Source: Paragonimus westermani
Taxonomy: Eukaryota > Platyhelminthes > Trematoda > Plagiorchiida > Troglotrematidae
Length of the DNA: 64,000 bases
NCBI GenBank assembly: GCA_008508345.1
Contig: QNGE01001255.1
Location: forward strand, 92,477-156,476
Reading direction: 5' to 3'
A model generated the notes under the pieces. That model worked only from the letters and a program-made list of their open reading frames with translations. It did not search any database and was not told the origin of the DNA. Of the stretch, positions 48,025 through 59,989 are shown piece by piece (within the stretch, counting starts at the first letter, position 1; every line of letters starts with the position of its first letter). The position numbers and the translations under genes are program-made.

Positions 48025-49654
48025 GACCGCGCCGGTTGGTCATCGATCCGATGGATTTTTGGCCATGGTAGGTGCAACGTCTGAACAAACCGTTTTTGAT
48101 GACATAATATCGGGTCAGTCAGCCTGATTCCGATAGCCTCGGCAGTACAAAGTATTCTAATTCGGACAGCTTTTGATCGGTTGCCCGGCACGCGATATAC
48201 CACTTTGAAAGCTTCGTCAGTTTTCACCTGGTGCCTGCTTTCAACCAGATGAGCGAGAACAGCGCTGTTGACCGGTCATGAGTCCCCGTGTCCCAGCCAT
48301 CGTGGATGATGTTCTCGAATTCGTTTCGAAAGCTGTCTTGACGTTCGACCAATATAACCTGCTCCACAGGAACAAGTGGATGAGTAGATACACATAGATG
48401 AGGTCTGAACTGTCAGTCTATCTTTGTTATAAAACCTGAGAATGGGGGATGTGGAGAATTGGATACGGAGCTCAGCGGTTGCATAGGTCCTGCTTATTGT
48501 CTGGTTGAGCCTATTTGTCAGCCATTCCGCGGCACTATCACCTTTGGACGGCACTCGAATGAACACGGGTTTCTTTCTTACTTCATGCACTTCAGGATTA
48601 AATGATATCCTGACCATGTTTCTGGCAATAAATCGGTCCGGGTAGCCGTTATCATGAAGTACGTTCTTAATGAATTCGAATTCATTTTCTAGCGTATCCG
48701 CTGAACAAATTTTGTATGCTCCATCAGTCAGACAGCGCACCAGATTCCTCTTCTGTTTCAGGGGTACAAAACTGTGAAAGTTTGTGTACCGACCTGTCCA
48801 TGTACTCTTGCGATGAACCCTACGCTGAATAGTTCCATCTATTCGTCGATGCATACGAACATCTAGGAAAGATATCTCGGTTTCGGTCTCCTCCTCAAGT
48901 GTAAATTTAACTGACTGGTGAGCACGATTGAATGTGTCAAGTACCGTGTACATATTGGTATCCGAATTGGCTACGATAAATATATCGTCTACGTATCGGT
49001 GGTATTGACTGNNNNNNNNNNNNNNNNNNNNNNNNNNNNNNNNNNNNNNNNNNNNNNNNNNNNNNNNNNNNNNNNNNNNNNNNNNNNNNNNNNNNNNNNN
49101 NNNNNNNNNNNNNNNNNNNNNNNNNNNNNNNNNNNNNNNNNNNNNNNNNNNNNNNNNNNNNNNNNNNNNNNNNNNNNNNNNNNNNNNNNNNNNNNNNNNN
49201 NNNNNNNNNNNNNNNNNNNNNNNNNNNNNNNNNNNNNNNNNNNNNNNNNNNNNNNNNNNNNNNNNNNNNNNNNNNNNNNNNNNNNNNNNNNNNNNNNNNN
49301 NNNNNNNNNNNNNNNNNNNNNNNNNNNNNNNNNNNNNNNNNNNNNNNNNNNNNNNNNNNNNNNNNNNNNNNNNNNNNNNNNNNNNNNNNNNNNNNNNNNN
49401 NNNNNNNNNNNNNNNNNNNNNNNNNNNNNNNNNNNNNNNNNNNNNNNNNNNNNNNNNTTTAATGACTCAAGACACTTGGTGATCTGATGTTCGGCATACT
49501 CGGTTTTGTCCCTTTCATTGGCAACTCTACCAAACTTGGTCTGGTCTGCAAGAATATCATTCACCTTCTCGATATAATTGCTTCTGTTCAGGATGACAAT
49601 TCCAGCTCCTTTATCCGGTCTGCTGAGGAGGATATCTGGATTCTGTTGAAGCAT
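48000..49654 (-). pseudogene. PLE RT-GIY-YIG polyprotein, copy 2 (nonsense codon and assembly gap)
   Basis: The protein matches copy 1 from MLQQNPDILL (49,654) to the final NQWISVT. Two features break it. An R codon (residue 496 in copy 1) is TGA at 48,276-48,278, truncating the GIY-YIG domain before its conserved N..AHL segment. A run of Ns at 49,012-49,457 removes RT motifs A and B and part of the palm. Copy 1 has 555 bp between the same edges, whereas the gap is 446 Ns. Correcting the length brings 49,654 and 48,953 back into one frame, so the apparent frameshift is an assembly artefact. The nonsense codon is in real sequence, just after the GIY-YIG core. Motif C (VDDIFIVANSD) borders the gap and is intact. 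Confidence 0.9.
49012..49457. other. Assembly gap (446 N) inside PLE copy 2
   Basis: Flanks ATTGACTG and TTTAATGACT match copy 1 at 61,671-61,678 and 62,234-62,243, which are separated by 555 bp. The true missing length is probably 555 bp. Frames drawn through the Ns are meaningless. Confidence 0.95.
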
Positions 49655-49750
49655 CCTAAGTGAGTCTATGTGCTCCTTAGTTAAGGGCCCTCTCTGTCTC
49701 GATTTACGTTTACGGTATAGCTGGCAGCAGTTAACAAGTGTAGTTTTGAG

Positions 49751-50023
49751 TTACTCAAGATCATCTACCGAACGCAGGGTTACATCTTGCATTTGACCGA
49801 AAAGATTCTCGAATTGCACCTCTAGTTCTAGACGCTGTTTCTTACGTTGTGGGCAGCAAAACTTGGAACCGAGTGAGAGCGCTTCGATTGCGATACGATC
49901 AAGATGTAAATTGGAAACGTTGTGTACGTACCTTTCTGGTTGACGTGGAAATTCTAATTTAAGCCTGGAAATGCACAGACTTTTCCAAACCAATGGATCA
50001 GCGTGACGTAACCGACCAATCAA
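49751..50023 (-). pseudogene. PLE N-terminal segment, copy 2, ending in shared TAA
   Basis: It encodes HNVSNLHLDRIAIEAL, then SLGSKFCCPQRKKQ and QFENLFGQMQDVTLRS, the conserved N-terminal region of PLE proteins. The frame ends in TAA at 49,751-49,753, then continues in the same frame (LKTTLVNCCQLYRKRK) into the RT frame at 49,654. The same stop occurs in copy 1. Here the 5'-most codons come from the inverted arm and the only start available is TTG. Confidence 0.75.
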
Positions 50024-50203
50024 GCCATCGCCAACTGACTGGCCAGTGACCTCGTTTCTCCGTAATAATTCTGATCGATATCTCGATCTAACTCTACTAA
50101 CCCCTTATATAATTGTACCGGCCTGAAGATGAATTATCGAAAACATATGTTCGCCTACATGTCTTTATTCTCTTTATCGTAATGGGAATATTTGAAACGT
50201 TGA
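49987..50203. repeat. PLE copy 2 right (5') inverted arm
   Basis: It is the reverse complement of 47,812-48,024. It is a closer match than the left arm to the 3' end of copy 1 (60,474-60,680), for example GCCTGAAGATGAATTATCGA. It contains a hammerhead-like motif at 50,114-50,159. Confidence 0.85.
50114..50159 (+). ncRNA. Hammerhead-ribozyme-like motif in PLE copy 2 arm
   Basis: In order: TGTA, a CC bulge, GGC, then CTGAAGA (fits CUGANGA), nine nucleotides, GAA and AACATATGTT. The last folds as a four-pair stem III with a TA loop. A C sits at the cleavage position H17, followed by GCC and TACA. GGC/GCC and TGTA/TACA pair as stem I. Stem II (TGAATTATC) can form only GA/TC with a bulged T, so it is weak. 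Hammerheads in PLE terminal repeats are established knowledge. Whether this one cleaves is not known. Confidence 0.55.
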
Positions 50204-50210
50204 GTGAGTT

Positions 50211-53200
50211 CTCGACAATTTCTAACCCCCATTCTCAGGTGTTGTTCCCACACGAATCAAACGGCAGTCGGCACTCGTCTGTCACATTTGATCGGCTGAC
50301 GAATTGACTGGTTCGGTCATTTTGAGTGCAGTCATAAGAGCACGTATGATTTTAGAGTTTATGCAACAAACCACACCACGATCAGTAGTTTTCTATTTAA
50401 CCTCTTACAACCCAGTAAACACTGCTCATTGTTTTTCGGGAAGGTACATCAAGGAATCTTTTAGAGATTCAACATTCCTGTTCTTAGCTTCACGAATTTA
50501 GTACTACCGCATAATTATCATCGTTTCTGCATCATTACCCAGGCAGTCCCCCAGAGCTTGTCCGACGCAGTTTGCAACCTAATCGAACATATCGAAAACT
50601 AACGTTTTGTTATGTAGGCCCCGCAATCACTTGGTTATTTCGTTCAGATGCAGTTAGGGGGTTATATCCAAAATAGAAGGCGAGGTCTCATTAATACTGC
50701 AAGCTGAAAAACCCAACAGTAAATTGCACTTGTTCTCTGCTTACACGGTTTTAAAGTGTGCATAGATCAGTTGTAGCTAGCGTAACTGATTCACGTACAG
50801 TACGAACGAAATGTACATGAAATGATTTCACTTTAGTCACTCTAATTGGTGAATTTGGTACTATTCGCGTGTGCATCAAACTTATGTAATTTTTCAATCC
50901 TCTGTATTTTTTTATCGTTACCAATTTTTGTTTGGATATACTGAGATAAGTGTTGTGATGGAAGCTATCTATCTGCTATACAATTCTATGACACATCCTT
51001 CACGTCTGCAGTGATCGTCAGAGGCAACAAGTTAATTAAAATGAAACTGAAGCTGTGCCACAAATGAATTGATTCATGGATACTAGAACGTATGTCCTGG
51101 TCCACACAAAAAGCGGGAAGTACTTGGCCTTTCAGACTTCCTTACGAAACGATGGTCATACTAATGGTTAGCACACTACACAACTAAACCAGAGTAAAAG
51201 GGAGATATTTGCGTGGTCCAATTGCCCTGTTAAGTAGGAAATCATTCGTTACTCTATATTTTACATTTAAGTAAATTTTTGGTACCCCCATTTTACCTAT
51301 CTGTCGATTCTTGTGCGACCGTACACCATCCCTCACTGTTCCGACTAACTGAACACAAAAACCCCAAATTCGTACACAGCTGGATAAGAAACGAACAATG
51401 CGGTAAGCATAAATTCAACTCCCGAAACCCAGTGTTCTGATAGCCGAAGTAGTGTACACAGTCCGTCCACTATTGGTGAACAACATTGGTCGATTCGTTC
51501 TATTATGCTGCTAGTAAACTGACCAGTAGGATTTCATATACCCTTCTGTCCGCTGCAGTCATTTCGGGATCATCAATCATAGAGACAAAACACTACATTT
51601 TCCATGCCCTGAGATTCATTCATCCAGTGTGACTTCGCACATGTTCTATGTAATTTGTATAATCAGATTGAGCAGTCTAAGTTGTAAATATCGCAAGACA
51701 ACGTGAGCTCTCAAAAACTGTTGATCGTGGGGCAAGGCACAAAGAAGGTCCACCAGTGAACAAGAAGTAGGCAAGTGGCATGCATCGAAGAGCCTGCAGA
51801 GTAGGTGACCAATACCAAGAATCATACGGCAATAACAACAACAGCACCGATTCACTTGCTCTGGATGGTGAACACATTGTCAATGCATGTGAGAAAACTT
51901 TAGCAAGCATACAGCATTAGTCGAAGTTTACATTCACGTGTGATTCATGACGGCTATGCCATATAAATTAACTCGGCCACTTCTTGTTCACCCCTATAAT
52001 GTGAACCGTTTCTATGCATAGTTAGCTAAATAACAAACGTCCAGTTTATCGGTTAAACCTTGTCGGTCCTGAGTATATCGACCCATTGATCCATAGTTCT
52101 GAACTTCGCGATTTGTCTTCGATTGTCCTTGTGATGATCACTTGAAGCACTATTGAATTTAGACTCCGTAGTTCAAGGGCTGATATCTGTCAGTCCGGTG
52201 AGGAATTTTTACGTACTCTTTCATTAGGCTACTGGAAACATATTTATCTGGTTCCCGATGAACTGATGATTTCCACTTTCGCCAACTTGCCATCACAGTT
52301 AGTGATATGAACTATAATCCATCGTACTGGAGTGTCATGATTGCAATTAATCGGGAGTGCATTGCTTTTGCAGTGAATATTATCGACAAAAAGCAGTTTC
52401 CGAAGATTTCCACTTAAGCTGTGCTGTTGTTTATACCACTGAGAAAACCTAGTTCAGAATATCTGTCTGACCGTAATTCGTCTATACCACCTTCAGCTTG
52501 CACGACAGAATAAGTGGGTCCTTCCTCTCATGTTCCGGACGTGCATTCACAAGCAGTATATAGTCGTAAAAAGAGTCATCATGGGAGAATGCATGAACAC
52601 AACTCTTCAGATGATGTTTGGCGGTGGTCGGTATCGAAAAAAGTACACGAATAAAGAATCCGGACACAACGTCCGGGATATCGGTTACCAGTCTCGAGTT
52701 GCAGTCATACGCCAGGGAGGTGCTTTGAAATACTTTTTTTGAAATAGTTGTATAAACTGTGTATCGCTCTTAATTGATTGCAGTAGTTTCACTTCCATCG
52801 ACATTTCAATAAGCCTTTTTTGAACAGAACTGGTCAGTGTTACATACTTTTGTGACAACCGGGACCAGAACTCCCACCACGCTTTCAGGAGACAGTCATC
52901 TTGACCACAACCAGAAATCGCCACATGGAACTGCCCGTCTAGTCAATGAGAAAAAATGAAGACAGCGCGCAGACTTGTCGCTCATCCTCGAATTACTTCG
53001 TGGACGTACAGTTTGCCGCCTGGACACACTTATTCGCAAATTCAACAACTGGTGACATCAAACCTCTAACATTCATGGATAGGTGGACGCGTTCCAGGTT
53101 GATGCCTCCAATGGACGAGAATTGAATTCTTGTACTGCCTATTGGTGTGCTCAGGCAAGCAGTGTTAGATGCTTACACATTACCAGTTACAGTGGCTTGT

Positions 53201-55167
53201 TCTCGCATGTAAAAAACTACACGCTGATCAGTATTGTAACCAAAAACGACCCACGAGTCAATTACTATGATCAGGACAAGCACTAAGCCATCTGGTCATA
53301 TCATCACAGTAAAGCGGTCACAATCAACCACGGCTCATTTGGGCTAGGCTGAGTATCGTTGTTGTTTTGTCCGAAATCGGCTGAACGTTCACGAAATTTG
53401 CGCTGTTGTCGTTGTGTGTGTGCAAGCATTTGTCGACGACTATCATGGATACCTCATTTTTCAGGCCGACGTTCTCATTTCAAGTCCAGCACTCTGCGTT
53501 CAATTTGTACTTAGTACTACAAGTCATATTATTGGAAAATCACCGGTTGTAACCACTAGTCTAGTCAGTCAGGTCTTCCTAATGTTGGAACAATCGCATC
53601 CATTTTGGGCAAGTGATGAGACAAGCAAGCCGTTCAACGGTACCACTAATCAGTCGAATGCTACTTGCGCGTATATCCAAGTACCTTAAGCATTACTTTG
53701 AGACAACTGCTCAAAACGTTTAACTTGGGTAGCGGATGTGTTCGTTTCGATACGAACGATACATGAGCAGATGCACAAGATTTCAAGAGGTCTGACGGGG
53801 CTCAATGTCAACGGTTGTTCCTAAAACGGTATTATGAAACCTGGTGAACAGTGACGATGTAAACAGTGAGTTAAGTGGTTCTGCAGTCTCAGTTTGGGCA
53901 GGCAGTAACACAGTTATCAATACTACCATTAGTGAAAGGAGTATGGGTGTAAACAAACAAAATGAGGTGCATGAATTACATTCAGAACACTTTTTTGTTC
54001 ATAGATCACGGCTAGAACCGAGATCGTTCGGCTCTCCGTCCAAAATGTTCATATTATGATAGCCCTAGCCACATATATATGTATCGTCCTGAAGCCGCTC
54101 ATATAAGTTCGTAAAAATTTTAAAATTTTAATTTAAAATTTTAAGTTAAAGTTCTTTTATTTTCGCCAGGTGCCCGAAAACTTAGTTGTTGATCGATTTG
54201 AAGTTGGATATACTGAAATGATATGAACCGAATGTTCCGTTTTGGCATCACAGTGGATGTGCCAGAACCTTAAGATTCGATACCATGAAAGAATGCTGAT
54301 GGGAGTCGTTTAAAGATTTCTGGTACGTCAAGAACGAAAAGAATCGCATTTTTCTTGGGAACAACAAAAGACTTCGATGTGCTCGTCCATTTCTTCATAT
54401 GTCTCATAGGGGTATATCCGGGTAAACTATTTTCGCATGACATTCACTTGAAAAGTTTCAACCCTATCTTTGGATTACTTTCAGTACAGGTAATGCTCGC
54501 TTTGTATATTATATGGCTGAATCAATTTCTTTTCATGAAGAGGAACTAATCTGACAAATTGTAGATTTATCAGTTCAAGTGTCTTCCGGAATGCACGTCA
54601 TTTTTAAACTTTCACCTATACTGACATTGCGGTAAACTTTCAGAAAGGTATTCCTGTTTTTAGTTGTACGCGGAGGTTGTGACGTGTGTTGTAAATGTTA
54701 CTGATATATCGATCACAAAAAGTTAAAAATGTTTACTCTTAGAGGAGTATATTTTTTCGATGGTAGGTAGCGTGGCCAGTTCGGTAGTTGTGGAGGTGAT
54801 GTTTTGTAAGATATCTAAGCTTCGACTGCTCTAGAACCGACCGAAGGAACTGCGAGATATGCGCTCCATCAGCTGATCTTTGAGGCCACTTCAGAAGCTT
54901 GGAGATTTCACACTGAGGCCTGAATGCCAAAACACCCCACCATGTCTTTGGAATCCACCAGTTTGTTCAGAGGTTGGTCTGTTTCTGGTTGGGCTACATA
55001 AATCAGCTGACAATGACAAACACCGACGACTGTTTAGACATAACCATAATAAGAGCAAGTGGGGGCCTGATTCCAAAACCGTCTCTTAACCTGCAACGAA
55101 ATGTATTCAAAGCCAATATCATATCTGAGTTGCTCTGAGAAGTCAGCTCCATAGGTCCAATTTAATG
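50211..55167. other. Long unannotated interval
   Basis: The only simple sequence is an A/T palindromic tract at 54,114-54,150. Frames such as 53,414-53,689 and 54,355-54,549 are unrecognised. No SINE core was seen over nearly 5 kb, which is unusual for this window. Confidence 0.4.
54114..54150. repeat. A/T palindromic low-complexity tract
   Basis: Alternating AAAATTTT and TTAATTTAAA blocks form a self-complementary tract. Confidence 0.75.
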
Positions 55168-55381
55168 AATACCAATGACTAATAAACAGATTGGGAATAA
55201 CAACGTTGCGAGCATTTCAACCACCTCGGGTGGTCTTCCTGAGGAAGTAGAGTATTACAACTTGTTCGTAACGTTGTTTTATTCCCAATCTGTTTATCAA
55301 TAACATGTTAAACACGACGCCCAAACTATTCAACTTCATTCGTACTAAATTTGGTGCGGATATCTTATAATACCAATGACT
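55168..55381. mobile_element. 188-bp foldback insertion with PLE-terminus-like sequence
   Basis: AATACCAATGACT at 55,168-55,180 and 55,369-55,381 is a 13-bp direct duplication flanking 188 bp. Inside, 55,181-55,211 (AATAAACAGATTGGGAATAA...) and 55,266-55,296 form an inverted repeat of about 31 bp with a small indel. Between them lie two mini-hairpins (CCACCTCGGGTGG and CTTCCTGAGGAAG). CTGAGGA fits a CUGANGA core, and CGTAACGTTG resembles the CGAAACG segment that follows in many PLE hammerheads. It is probably a short, non-autonomous PLE terminal insertion; a foldback DNA element is the alternative. No protein is encoded. Confidence 0.65.
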
Positions 55382-58300
55382 TCTGGTTGGAAACATTGAA
55401 GTCACAATTGCGATCGACGGTCTCAAAGGGACGGACATTTGTGATCTGTGCCTTCACATCAACTAACTGTAGCTTCACATTCGAATGTGTCTTTCAAGGT
55501 GTGTTTATACATTTTTTACTGACACACTTCAAAAGCCACACACCTGACTATGGGACTTTACGACAGAGAACGTGAAACACGTCAGTGGATGAAATTGATT
55601 GGCATTTCGTTCTCCGGGAGCGACACTGTTGATTAGTTGTAAGAAACACATCATGATCTTTTTTATGTATGTTAAGATGACCACTTTTTTTATTCACGTA
55701 CATGCTATTTTTTCAGTTCTTCAGTATCAAAGTTAAACCGCCTCATAACAAGACCGGTTTTGACGAGATTGGTGTAAGGGATAACTGCAGATACAACAGC
55801 AGTCCGTACACGTAACGTTTATCACGAAAATAAATTGCGTGTGTGGACAAAATAACGTACTAACTAAAATGACATAGAGCCTAGTTTCCTCGCACATTCA
55901 ATGACTCAACTTATAAGCCTGTGTACCTAAATTCAGTTGACCAAACTCTCACTAATACAGTACTGTGTACTGATGCAGGAGCTGTAACAGACTAGTAGCT
56001 GTATTCATATAGACAAAGCAGGTGAATAGTCTCTGTCAATGTTTCAAGTGCATCCTTGGCAATCACTCCCTGTCGAGGTTGCTGTGATTAACAACCTCGT
56101 AAAACGTTTCTATGGGCATGCTTTACAGAACGAAGTGCCATGGTTTTGCAGCAGCTAACATCTCTCAGAAGATAACCATTCGAAAAGTTATGGTTTCTTT
56201 CTAGTCAAGATCGAGTTATGAATGTTGGTTGGATACCTATGCGTAGAGCTTACAACCTGATGTAACGGTTGTGTAAATATTCCAGTTCTTCGCCATGTTC
56301 GTAATTTTACCTATTATTCACGTTGATCAACTATCTAGTGCAGAAGTATTGCTGCACAGACGCTGAATTAATCAACTGGGAAGTTGTGTTCCGCGTTTCT
56401 TCTTCATAAAACTCAGCACATTATCCTCGGAATTCGACAGCAAGAAATATTACGAAACACTCACAGCTTGTCCTAAACCTTACGTCCTAATGGGACTGTA
56501 GCAGCACTTAGCCCAAAGAGTAGGTTGTGGCAGGACAACGTAGTAGATCCCGCTGAATACTCCCATCCTACTAGCTCTAATGCATCACGAGGTCGTGCTG
56601 GTCGTGGGTTAACAATTGGCTCAGTATGCCCAAAATTGGTAACTCCGTTCATCGTGGGTGTGACCGTGATCGTCATTTAGGATTTCAGACCAGTTGCATG
56701 CCTCATCTAACTCTTTTTTCTGTCTTCATCATACACACAAGTATACAAGTGATATAGACTGAGTTCATGACGTGATTCTTGTTTTCTGGCCGAAGTGTTC
56801 AGAAGGAATCCACTGTCGATTGTTATGTCAGGTCCTGAGTCTAACCAGGATTTTGTTGCAATATGAGTCATTGAATTCTGGCTCCGTCTGTTACTGACTT
56901 TTGAAATTGCGGACACTCCGTTTTAGATCTGATAGCTGGAGTCTTCGTAACTGTCGAAGTCTAATGTGAATATACAGTGTCTTATAAATAGAAAAATGGT
57001 GTTACGCTTATAACAATTCTACATAAAAAGTGGTGCTGCCAAATTTTCCCTATCAGCAGTAACAACTTCGTCATAGACTATTTCTAGTGTTTTAAGGGAT
57101 AAGTTTACCAAGCTATAGCACCATGATTTTGGATTGACTGCCTCGTTAAAATATTGACTCGCAGGATACAAGTCAGGGTATTTCATTTTGTCTATTGTGT
57201 CTCACACAAACCGCACGCAGGCGACAGCCCTACTGTACCCTCACCAGACTGTATCAAGTTGAATTATTATGGTGTCAACAAGACAGACCGTCAGTGGATC
57301 TGCAGGAGACTATCAAGTACTCAGTAGACCATAGGGTTAGTGATACCGTACAGTCTATGCTACCTGTCTCCCAATTAACACGTCAGCGGACGACGACCCT
57401 GCCTCTCTGCTCTCTATTCACTGAGGCTGTTGTCGATGGTAAGAAATCACCAAACGTCCATATGGTGGCGTGGCCACTTTCTGTGAAAGCTACGACCGCA
57501 TTGCTGAACAAGGTTAGGAGGTGCTGCTACTCGGGCTAGGGTCTGCGAAACCATCTGCATCCTTGGTTGGGAACGTTCACGGATGCAACGAATTTGTATC
57601 GGCTGAATTGTTGATACTTCCTTATGAAGTTCCACTGTATTGTTTGCTCAGTTGTTAGGTTTTTGTGTATTGTTTGCTTGTTTTGCCTTGTACTTTCTAA
57701 AAGCCAGGTACTACGAATGGCTTTCCTGTTGTTTGTGTGTCCCAATGGTAAACAGGTAGACGGTGATTCTATGTGAGAGACGTCTGCGTCAACGGTGGAT
57801 TAAAAAAGACCATTGAGACCGCTGTTTAAATTAGTCTGGTGATAACTCCCACCCAAATCCTAGCCTGAACAGTTCACTTGTTTTGACAAGTTAAAATTAA
57901 TGAGTCATTTTGGTTGCACTTGCGAAATGCAGTCATACATTTTTCAATCTCTGTTACTTTCAGCGATTCGGACGCGTATCTCCACTCGGGAGCACAATTT
58001 TCATATCTGATTCGAATGAGGATACGGTTTACTGATTAAGACGGATGACATTTCGTTTTGGTATTTCTCTATCAGCTTACCTCTCTGAATACGAGTAGAT
58101 GAATACGGAAAATATTGTCGAATATGAAATGTGTCATGCACTTCATTACCCCACCACTCGAAGTCAGAAAAAGTTATATCGTAAAAATTTAGACATATAC
58201 GTCTAGAACTCTGTGAGATACCAGGTGTCAGATTTTGGGAATAAATAGTCTAGCGATACACCCCGTTTAATTTGATTAGTCCCGTAGCAGACCTTCTGCC

Positions 58301-58989
58301 CAAACTTTGTCATCTAGTTTGACAGCACATCCTAATGTGGATTTGAAGCGTCACGTTAAATACCCATCACTCGATGTTCACCTTTTTCACCTGATCTTGA
58401 AATTAACCGAGCTGAAGATATTGTCGACAATTAAACATATATATATATATGTATATACAAAAACGTGTGAGTGATTGTTTAAACAAGCTTCGGTGTGTGC
58501 ATGTGTGTCGGAGTGTGTTGTGCTTAGACGTCTCACCAGTTTTGACATCCAAGCCAAAATTGGTTGCCGAGATAAAGAAAGCCATCAAATCCAGTCGGTC
58601 TCTAACCAGTGCACTGCTGTCTGCAAATAATATCATCCAAATGATCGAACTGTACTACAAGCTTGCGGTACCCATACGTCGAATATTCAACAGAAGACCA
58701 GCTGGGTGGCACTGAAGTCAAGCAGTGTGCTTTGAGTTCTAAAGAGCGACTATCAGTATCGCAGTAGCATATATGTCACATAGAGTTGAGGCTAACTCAA
58801 AAACCTGCCTTGCTCCGTTGTCGATACCGACATCATCTGAGGTCGACCCACCTGCCCACCCGTAAGCGATATTGTGGTCAAATTACTGAATTCACTTGAC
58901 CATACAAACCTACTACACACCGTGCATAGTGTTCCACGGCTGGTTGAATCAAACTCCTTGGTTCTCCATGTGAATCGTACTGCGATTAG
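55382..58989. other. Long unannotated interval
   Basis: It contains the microsatellite at 58,436-58,460. The 114-codon frame at 57,195-57,539 is unrecognised. The minus frame at 56,707-56,916 contains LDSGPDITI, reminiscent of a retroelement protease, but lacks flanking support. The upstream part of the RTE-like LINE may begin in the last few hundred bases. Confidence 0.4.
58436..58460. repeat. (TA)n microsatellite
   Basis: A perfect TA run is flanked by ACA and TGTATATACA, which makes it palindromic overall. Confidence 0.9.
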
Positions 58990-59662
58990 TTCGAAATCCT
59001 TACTGTTCCTTGGGAACTTTGATCTCCAAAATTTTCTCACTGAGTCGGTTCAGCAGGATTCATGCTACAAACATTGCATTGCATCTCATCAGGCCAACCT
59101 GTTGATGGTTGTCTGTGCTCTGCTTGCCATCTTTACTCACAACTGAGAGTGCAATCACAGCACTTCTTTATGCTTTAATCTTCTCATCCTTATCCAAAGG
59201 GAAGTGCTGGGTATATTTCCGGAATCCACGCCAATGAATATATTGTGGATAATCGCATGCGCTTCTGACTCTTAGGTAACAACACTTCAACAGATCTGTC
59301 TGCGGATCGCAAGTTATGCGGTTGTGTACCAAAAGCTAATCGTGCTTTTGAAGGTTTTGAACGAGGTGTCTGGAAGAAACACAGCTTACAGAGGAAAACC
59401 AAGATGCTTTTCATATCGTGCAATGGCACTCTCCATCTCTTTGTACGGCAGTGAATTGTGGGTATTGTGTCAACAGATTATGTTATATCTCGGTCGCTTC
59501 TGTCTGCAATGTCTAGGGCGCATCTTTGCTGTTCTGACATGGCTTCCAACACTGAAGTGCTTGGCCGACCAGACACAGACAAGAGGAGTGCAATCTAGAC
59601 AGGCTTCCGAAAGTTCACTGATAGTCATTTCCCAAAATTTACTGACGCGGTACGTACCATAG
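58990..59662 (+). pseudogene. RTE-like non-LTR retrotransposon 3' fossil
   Basis: In shifting plus-strand frames the order is that of the C-terminal half of an RTE-type LINE reverse transcriptase. NLLMVVCALLA (about 59,096-59,130) sits where DLLYADDCALLA is expected, so the catalytic aspartates read Val. SSHPYPKGSAGYISGIHANE follows, then LLGNNTSTDLSADRKL (YLGS-type motif, about 59,270-59,320) and KANRAFEGFERGVWKKHSL. In the next frame come RAMALSISLYGSELWVL (59,426-59,476) and FCLQCLGRIFAVLTWLPTLK. The YLGS, YGSE.W and HxRCLR-like blocks are diagnostic of the family. There are stops, at least one frameshift near 59,400 and lost catalytic residues. The longest open piece is 112 codons. Confidence 0.75.
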
Positions 59663-59989
59663 GTATTTCAGTCGCATCAACCGACGATCCGTGTCTTCCA
59701 GTAAACTATTGGTTCTCTTCTTCGAAAACCTGTTTTCAAATTTAAACTAAACCAAACCTGTTAGTCTGGTCTAATTTTCGCTCCAAATTCAGTTTTTTAA
59801 ATTCCATCTCAATTTTGTCAGGGGTTCAGTAATGTATGCTCGTATAATGAACTGTTTTTCTTGGTTTTCATTATCATTCTTTCCAGCTTAAATCTGGTCA
59901 TTGAAGTCTCTTGCTTTGTCTCTGAGAGTTAAGGGTTTCTGTTTCTTAACGGCCTAACATCTGGCTAACCAGCATTGACCAACATGATC

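Larger units (their letters stand above)
47812..50205 (-). mobile_element. Young Penelope-like element, copy 2, with terminal inverted arms
   Basis: Over the alignable parts it differs from copy 1 (60,465-62,811) by only a few scattered substitutions. In element order it comprises a 5' inverted arm (49,987-50,203), an N-terminal coding segment (49,751-50,023), the main RT-GIY-YIG frame (48,000-49,654, interrupted) and a 3' arm (47,812-48,024). The two arms are reverse complements with about five mismatches over their inner 156 bp. Copy 1 lacks the 5' arm: the two copies diverge at 49,978 and 62,754. Target-site duplications were not found. Pseudo-terminal repeats in direct or inverted orientation are known for PLEs. 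Confidence 0.9.

Noticed and set aside
48918..49487. Open frame spanning the N run
   Set aside because: It consists almost entirely of unknown bases; the real strand is minus and encodes the PLE.
56707..56916. Possible retroelement aspartic protease (LDSGPDITI)
   Set aside because: The string is suggestive, but the following sequence does not match a protease or RT, and one motif is not enough.
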